Below, piece after piece: positions 61,644 to 64,000 of a stretch of 64,000 nt of DNA. A program made the translations under genes and the position numbers. The notes beneath the pieces were generated by a model. That model made no database searches and was not told the origin of the DNA. It saw nothing but the letters and a program-made list of their open reading frames with translations. The DNA comes from Streptomyces sp. NBC_01317 (lineage in GTDB: Bacteria; Actinomycetota; Actinomycetes; Streptomycetales; Streptomycetaceae): NCBI RefSeq assembly GCF_035961655.1, contig NZ_CP108393.1, positions 7,463,501-7,527,500 on the forward strand, read 5' to 3'. How positions within the stretch are numbered: position 1 is the stretch's first letter; every line of letters begins with the position of its first letter.

Positions 61644-62524
61644 TGCGTGTCCTGGTCACCGGAGCCGCCGGCCACATCGGGCAGTACGTGCTGGACGAGC
61701 TCCTGATCCGGGGGAACGAGATCACCGCCGTCGACCTCGTCCCCGTCGAGGACCCCCGCGTCGCGTCCGTCCACACCGGCGACCTCCAGGACCGCGACCT
61801 GGTGCGCAAGGCCATGGACGGCGCCGAGGCGGTGGTCCACCTGGGTGCGATCCCGCACCCCAACAGCGACGACGACGGCGCCCTGTTCGCCACCAACTGC
61901 CTCACCGCGCACCGCGTGCTGGACGAGGCCGGCCGCGCCGGGATCCGCCGGGTGGTGGCCGCCTCCAGCCTCTCCGCCGTCGGCCTCGCCTGGTCCCCGG
62001 TGCCGCAGTCACCCCGCTACGTGCCGCTCGACGAGGAACACCCCGTCCTCGTCCAGGACCCGTACGGCCTCTCGAAGATCGTGCTGGAGGAGACGGCCCG
62101 CGCCACCCACCGGCGCCACGGCACCGACATCGTCTGCATGCGCTTCCCCTTCACCGGCACCGGCGAACGCCTCACCCGCCAGCTCGCCGCCGTACGGGAG
62201 GACCCGGCCGCCCACCGGATGGACCTCTGGGGCTGGCTGGACACCCGGGACGCGGCCGCCGCGATCCGCCGCGCGCTCCACGCCGAGCTGCGCGGCTGCC
62301 ACATTCTCAACGTCGCCGCACCCGACACGTCATCCCCACTGACGACGGCGGCGCTGATGCAGGAGTACCACCCCGGTGTACCTGTCCTCGCCGAACTGGA
62401 CGAGCACACCTCGCTGTTCGACAGCACGGCCTGCGCCCGGCTGCTGGGGTACGTCCCCCGGTTCGGCTGGCGCGCCGGTCCTTCCTCCCCCACCGAAGAG
62501 ACCATCCCCAGAGGAGATACCTGA
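61643..62524 (+). CDS. NAD-dependent epimerase/dehydratase-family sugar dehydrogenase
   Basis: 293 residues of the extended short-chain dehydrogenase fold. Nucleotide-binding GAAGHIG at the N-terminus, catalytic YxxxK in DPYGLSK, and Ser in AASSLSAVG. It resembles the NAD-dependent uronate dehydrogenase group (VVHLGAIPHPN, GWLDTRDAAAAIRRAL), which oxidises a uronate to the aldarolactone, but other sugar substrates are possible. It is translationally coupled to permease 2 and to the GH99-like gene, so it acts on the sugar this operon imports. Confidence 0.9.
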   Translation: MRVLVTGAAGHIGQYVLDELLIRGNEITAVDLVPVEDPRVASVHTGDLQDRDLVRKAMDGAEAVVHLGAIPHPNSDDDGALFATNCLTAHRVLDEAGRAGIRRVVAASSLSAVGLAWSPVPQSPRYVPLDEEHPVLVQDPYGLSKIVLEETARATHRRHGTDIVCMRFPFTGTGERLTRQLAAVREDPAAHRMDLWGWLDTRDAAAAIRRALHAELRGCHILNVAAPDTSSPLTTAALMQEYHPGVPVLAELDEHTSLFDSTACARLLGYVPRFGWRAGPSSPTEETIPRGDT

Positions 62525-63630
62525 TGTCTGCCACCCCACGTCGCAGGCTTTCGCCCACCCGCAGGACCTTTCTCGCCGGCGCCGCCGCGGCCGGAGCCAC
62601 CGTCCTCGGCGTCCCCACCGCCGGGGCCGCCGGGTCCGTGACGGCCGCCGCCGCCGCGCTCAGCACCAACGTCCACATCTTCTACTACCCGTGGTACGGC
62701 TCCCCGAAGGTCCACGGCTCCTGGCGCCACTGGCAGCAGGGCAACCTCACCCCGCCGAACGCCGTGTCCTCCGACTTCTACCCGAAGCTCGGCGCGTACG
62801 ACTCCGGGGACCGCGCCGGAGCCGTCGACCAGCACATGCGGTGGATGCGCGCCGCCGGCACCGGAGTGCTCGTCACCAGCTGGTGGGGGCGCGGCAGTTA
62901 CGAGGAGTCGCTGTCCCGGGTCGTCCTGGACGCCGCCGCGGCGGCCGGGCTCAAGGTCGCCTGGCACATCGAACCGTACGGGGGCCGCACCGCCGCCTCC
63001 GTCGCGGACGACGTCCGCTACCTCGTCAACACCTACGGCGGCCACCCCGCGTACTACCGGGACGCCGCCCACGGCAACCGCAACGCCTTCTACGTCTTCC
63101 AGAGCCTCAACATCCCCGACTGGACGGCGATCGAGGCGGTCAAGAGCCTCGGCATCGTGCTCACCCAGACCACCGACACGTCCAAGGCCGCCCACTTCGG
63201 CGGGATGTACACGTACGACGGCATCGCCGCCGCCTCGCTGCCCAACTGGAGCGGCGTCGACCGCTTCTGCACCGCGAACGGCCTGGTCTGGTCGCCGTCC
63301 TTCGGCCCCGGGTACATCGACGACCGCGCCGTGCCCGGCAACACCACGCCGACCGTCGGGCGCGCGAACGGCACGACGTACGACCGGGTCTGGCAGCACA
63401 CCCTGACCAGCGGCGCCACCGGCAGGCCGCCGACCTGGGTCAGCATCACCTCGTTCAACGAGTGGCACGAGGGCAGCCAGATCGAGCCCGCCAGCGCCAC
63501 CCCGCCGTCCGTCCTCCCGTACCAGACGTACAACGGGGCGTACGGAAAGACCGGGGCCGCCGCCGAGACGGCGTACATCGACCGGACCCAGTACTGGGTC
63601 CAGCAGTACGTGGCCCAACGCCCCGCCTGA
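62524..63630 (+). CDS. Secreted GH99-like endo-alpha-mannosidase/mannanase
   Basis: 368 residues. A twin-arginine-type signal (SPTRRTFLAGAAAAGATVLG) precedes a GH99 barrel: IFYYPWYGSPKVHGSWRHW, HMRWMRAAGTGVLVTSWWGRG, KVAWHIEPYGGRT, and near the C-terminus SITSFNEWHEGSQIEPA with the conserved acid pair of the GH99 neighbouring-group mechanism. GH99 enzymes cleave internal alpha-mannosyl bonds in N-glycans or yeast mannan. ATG 62524 overlaps the previous stop and follows AGAGGAG. It would release mannose-containing fragments for the importer encoded just upstream. Confidence 0.88.
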   Translation: MSATPRRRLSPTRRTFLAGAAAAGATVLGVPTAGAAGSVTAAAAALSTNVHIFYYPWYGSPKVHGSWRHWQQGNLTPPNAVSSDFYPKLGAYDSGDRAGAVDQHMRWMRAAGTGVLVTSWWGRGSYEESLSRVVLDAAAAAGLKVAWHIEPYGGRTAASVADDVRYLVNTYGGHPAYYRDAAHGNRNAFYVFQSLNIPDWTAIEAVKSLGIVLTQTTDTSKAAHFGGMYTYDGIAAASLPNWSGVDRFCTANGLVWSPSFGPGYIDDRAVPGNTTPTVGRANGTTYDRVWQHTLTSGATGRPPTWVSITSFNEWHEGSQIEPASATPPSVLPYQTYNGAYGKTGAAAETAYIDRTQYWVQQYVAQRPA

Positions 63631-63662
63631 CGCCGCGCACGCCCCTGACCCCGGAGGTCGTC

Positions 63663-64000
63663 ATGTTCCGTCAGAGAGCCGCCCGCAACAGAGCCGTCCG
63701 GCGCAGATCTCCCCGGACACTCCCGCTGTTACTGCTCCTGATCATCGCGCTGATCGCGCCCACCGCCGCGACCGCCGCACCCCGCGCCGCAGGCCCCGAC
63801 ATGTACCCGCACGGTGTCGGTGCCGACCTCGGACCCACCCCCAAGACCCTCGGTGTCACCCCCACGGCGGGCGACGACCCGGCGGGCCTGGTCACCGGCG
63901 AGGCGGACGGCAGGACCTACTGGCAGACCGACCACGCGGCCGGCACCGGCCACCTGGACTTCGCCCTGGCCGCCGACTACCTCGCGCGGCTCACCTCCCC
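63663..64000 (+). CDS. Secreted protein, N-terminal part (runs off the window)
   Basis: The first ~112 codons of a gene that continues past the window. ATG 63663 follows GGAGGTCGTC, 32 bp after the GH99-like stop. A basic n-region (RRRSPRT), a hydrophobic core (LPLLLLLIIALIAPTAATA) and an AAPRAA cleavage region make a Sec signal peptide. The mature start (DMYPHGVGADLGPTPKTLGVTP) does not identify a family. Position suggests a further secreted enzyme or glycan-binding protein of the same operon. Confidence 0.75.
   Translation, partial: MFRQRAARNRAVRRRSPRTLPLLLLLIIALIAPTAATAAPRAAGPDMYPHGVGADLGPTPKTLGVTPTAGDDPAGLVTGEADGRTYWQTDHAAGTGHLDFALAADYLARLTS

Overview
The window looks like Streptomyces DNA: very high GC throughout, strong G/C bias at third codon positions, GTG starts, ATGA/GTGA translational coupling, secretion genes with twin-arginine or lipoprotein signals, and DUF6214, DUF305, LVIVD and DUF5134 genes. 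No rRNA, tRNA, CRISPR array or complete insertion sequence was seen.

Positions 1 to about 37.2 kb are the downstream part of a glycopeptide-type nonribosomal peptide cluster. The end of one NRPS (1-600, an epimerization domain) is followed by a three-module NRPS (635-14518: C-A-T-E three times) and a terminal NRPS (14553-21179: C-A-T, then an X-like dead condensation domain, a dead adenylation remnant and a thioesterase). The specificity pockets read Hpg (DIFHLGLLCK), an unassigned code (DALSVGTVMK), Tyr or beta-hydroxy-Tyr (DASTVAAVCK) and the unassigned code again. Tailoring genes follow: two Oxy-like P450s, a [3Fe-4S] ferredoxin and a free-standing carrier protein. Then come a lipoprotein and a MacA/MacB-type export operon, a StrR-like activator, 4-hydroxymandelate synthase, prephenate dehydrogenase and dpgA-dpgB-dpgC with an alpha/beta hydrolase. 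These supply L-4-hydroxyphenylglycine (Hpg) and 3,5-dihydroxyphenylglycine (Dpg). DpgD, hydroxymandelate oxidase, the Hpg/Dpg aminotransferase, MbtH, halogenase, glycosyltransferase and van genes are not in the window. The set (X domain, Hpg, Dpg, Tyr, two P450s) suggests a cross-linked peptide related to the type V glycopeptides (complestatin/kistamicin group). An epimerase in the penultimate module and the X-A*-TE ending are unusual.

37.2-46.9 kb is ordinary chromosome: an Old Yellow Enzyme divergent from an ArsR-like regulator with two palindromic operators, an 800-bp repeat-rich gap, DUF6214, a DUF305 lipoprotein divergent from an LVIVD secreted protein, a TetR regulator, a HAD hydrolase, a PAP2 phosphatase, an M56 peptidase and a DUF5134 membrane protein.

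47.2-64 kb is a carbohydrate region: a secreted GH71/99-like protein, a transposase-HTH/ROK fusion regulator coupled to a GH38 alpha-mannosidase homologue that has lost its catalytic residues, a Gfo/Idh/MocA dehydrogenase, a ThuA-like protein and a ManD/RspA-like enolase-superfamily enzyme, an IclR regulator, and divergently a sugar ABC importer (binding protein and two permeases, no ATPase), an NAD-dependent sugar dehydrogenase/epimerase, a secreted GH99-like endo-mannosidase and the start of a further secreted protein. The combination suggests import and breakdown of a mannose-containing glycan.
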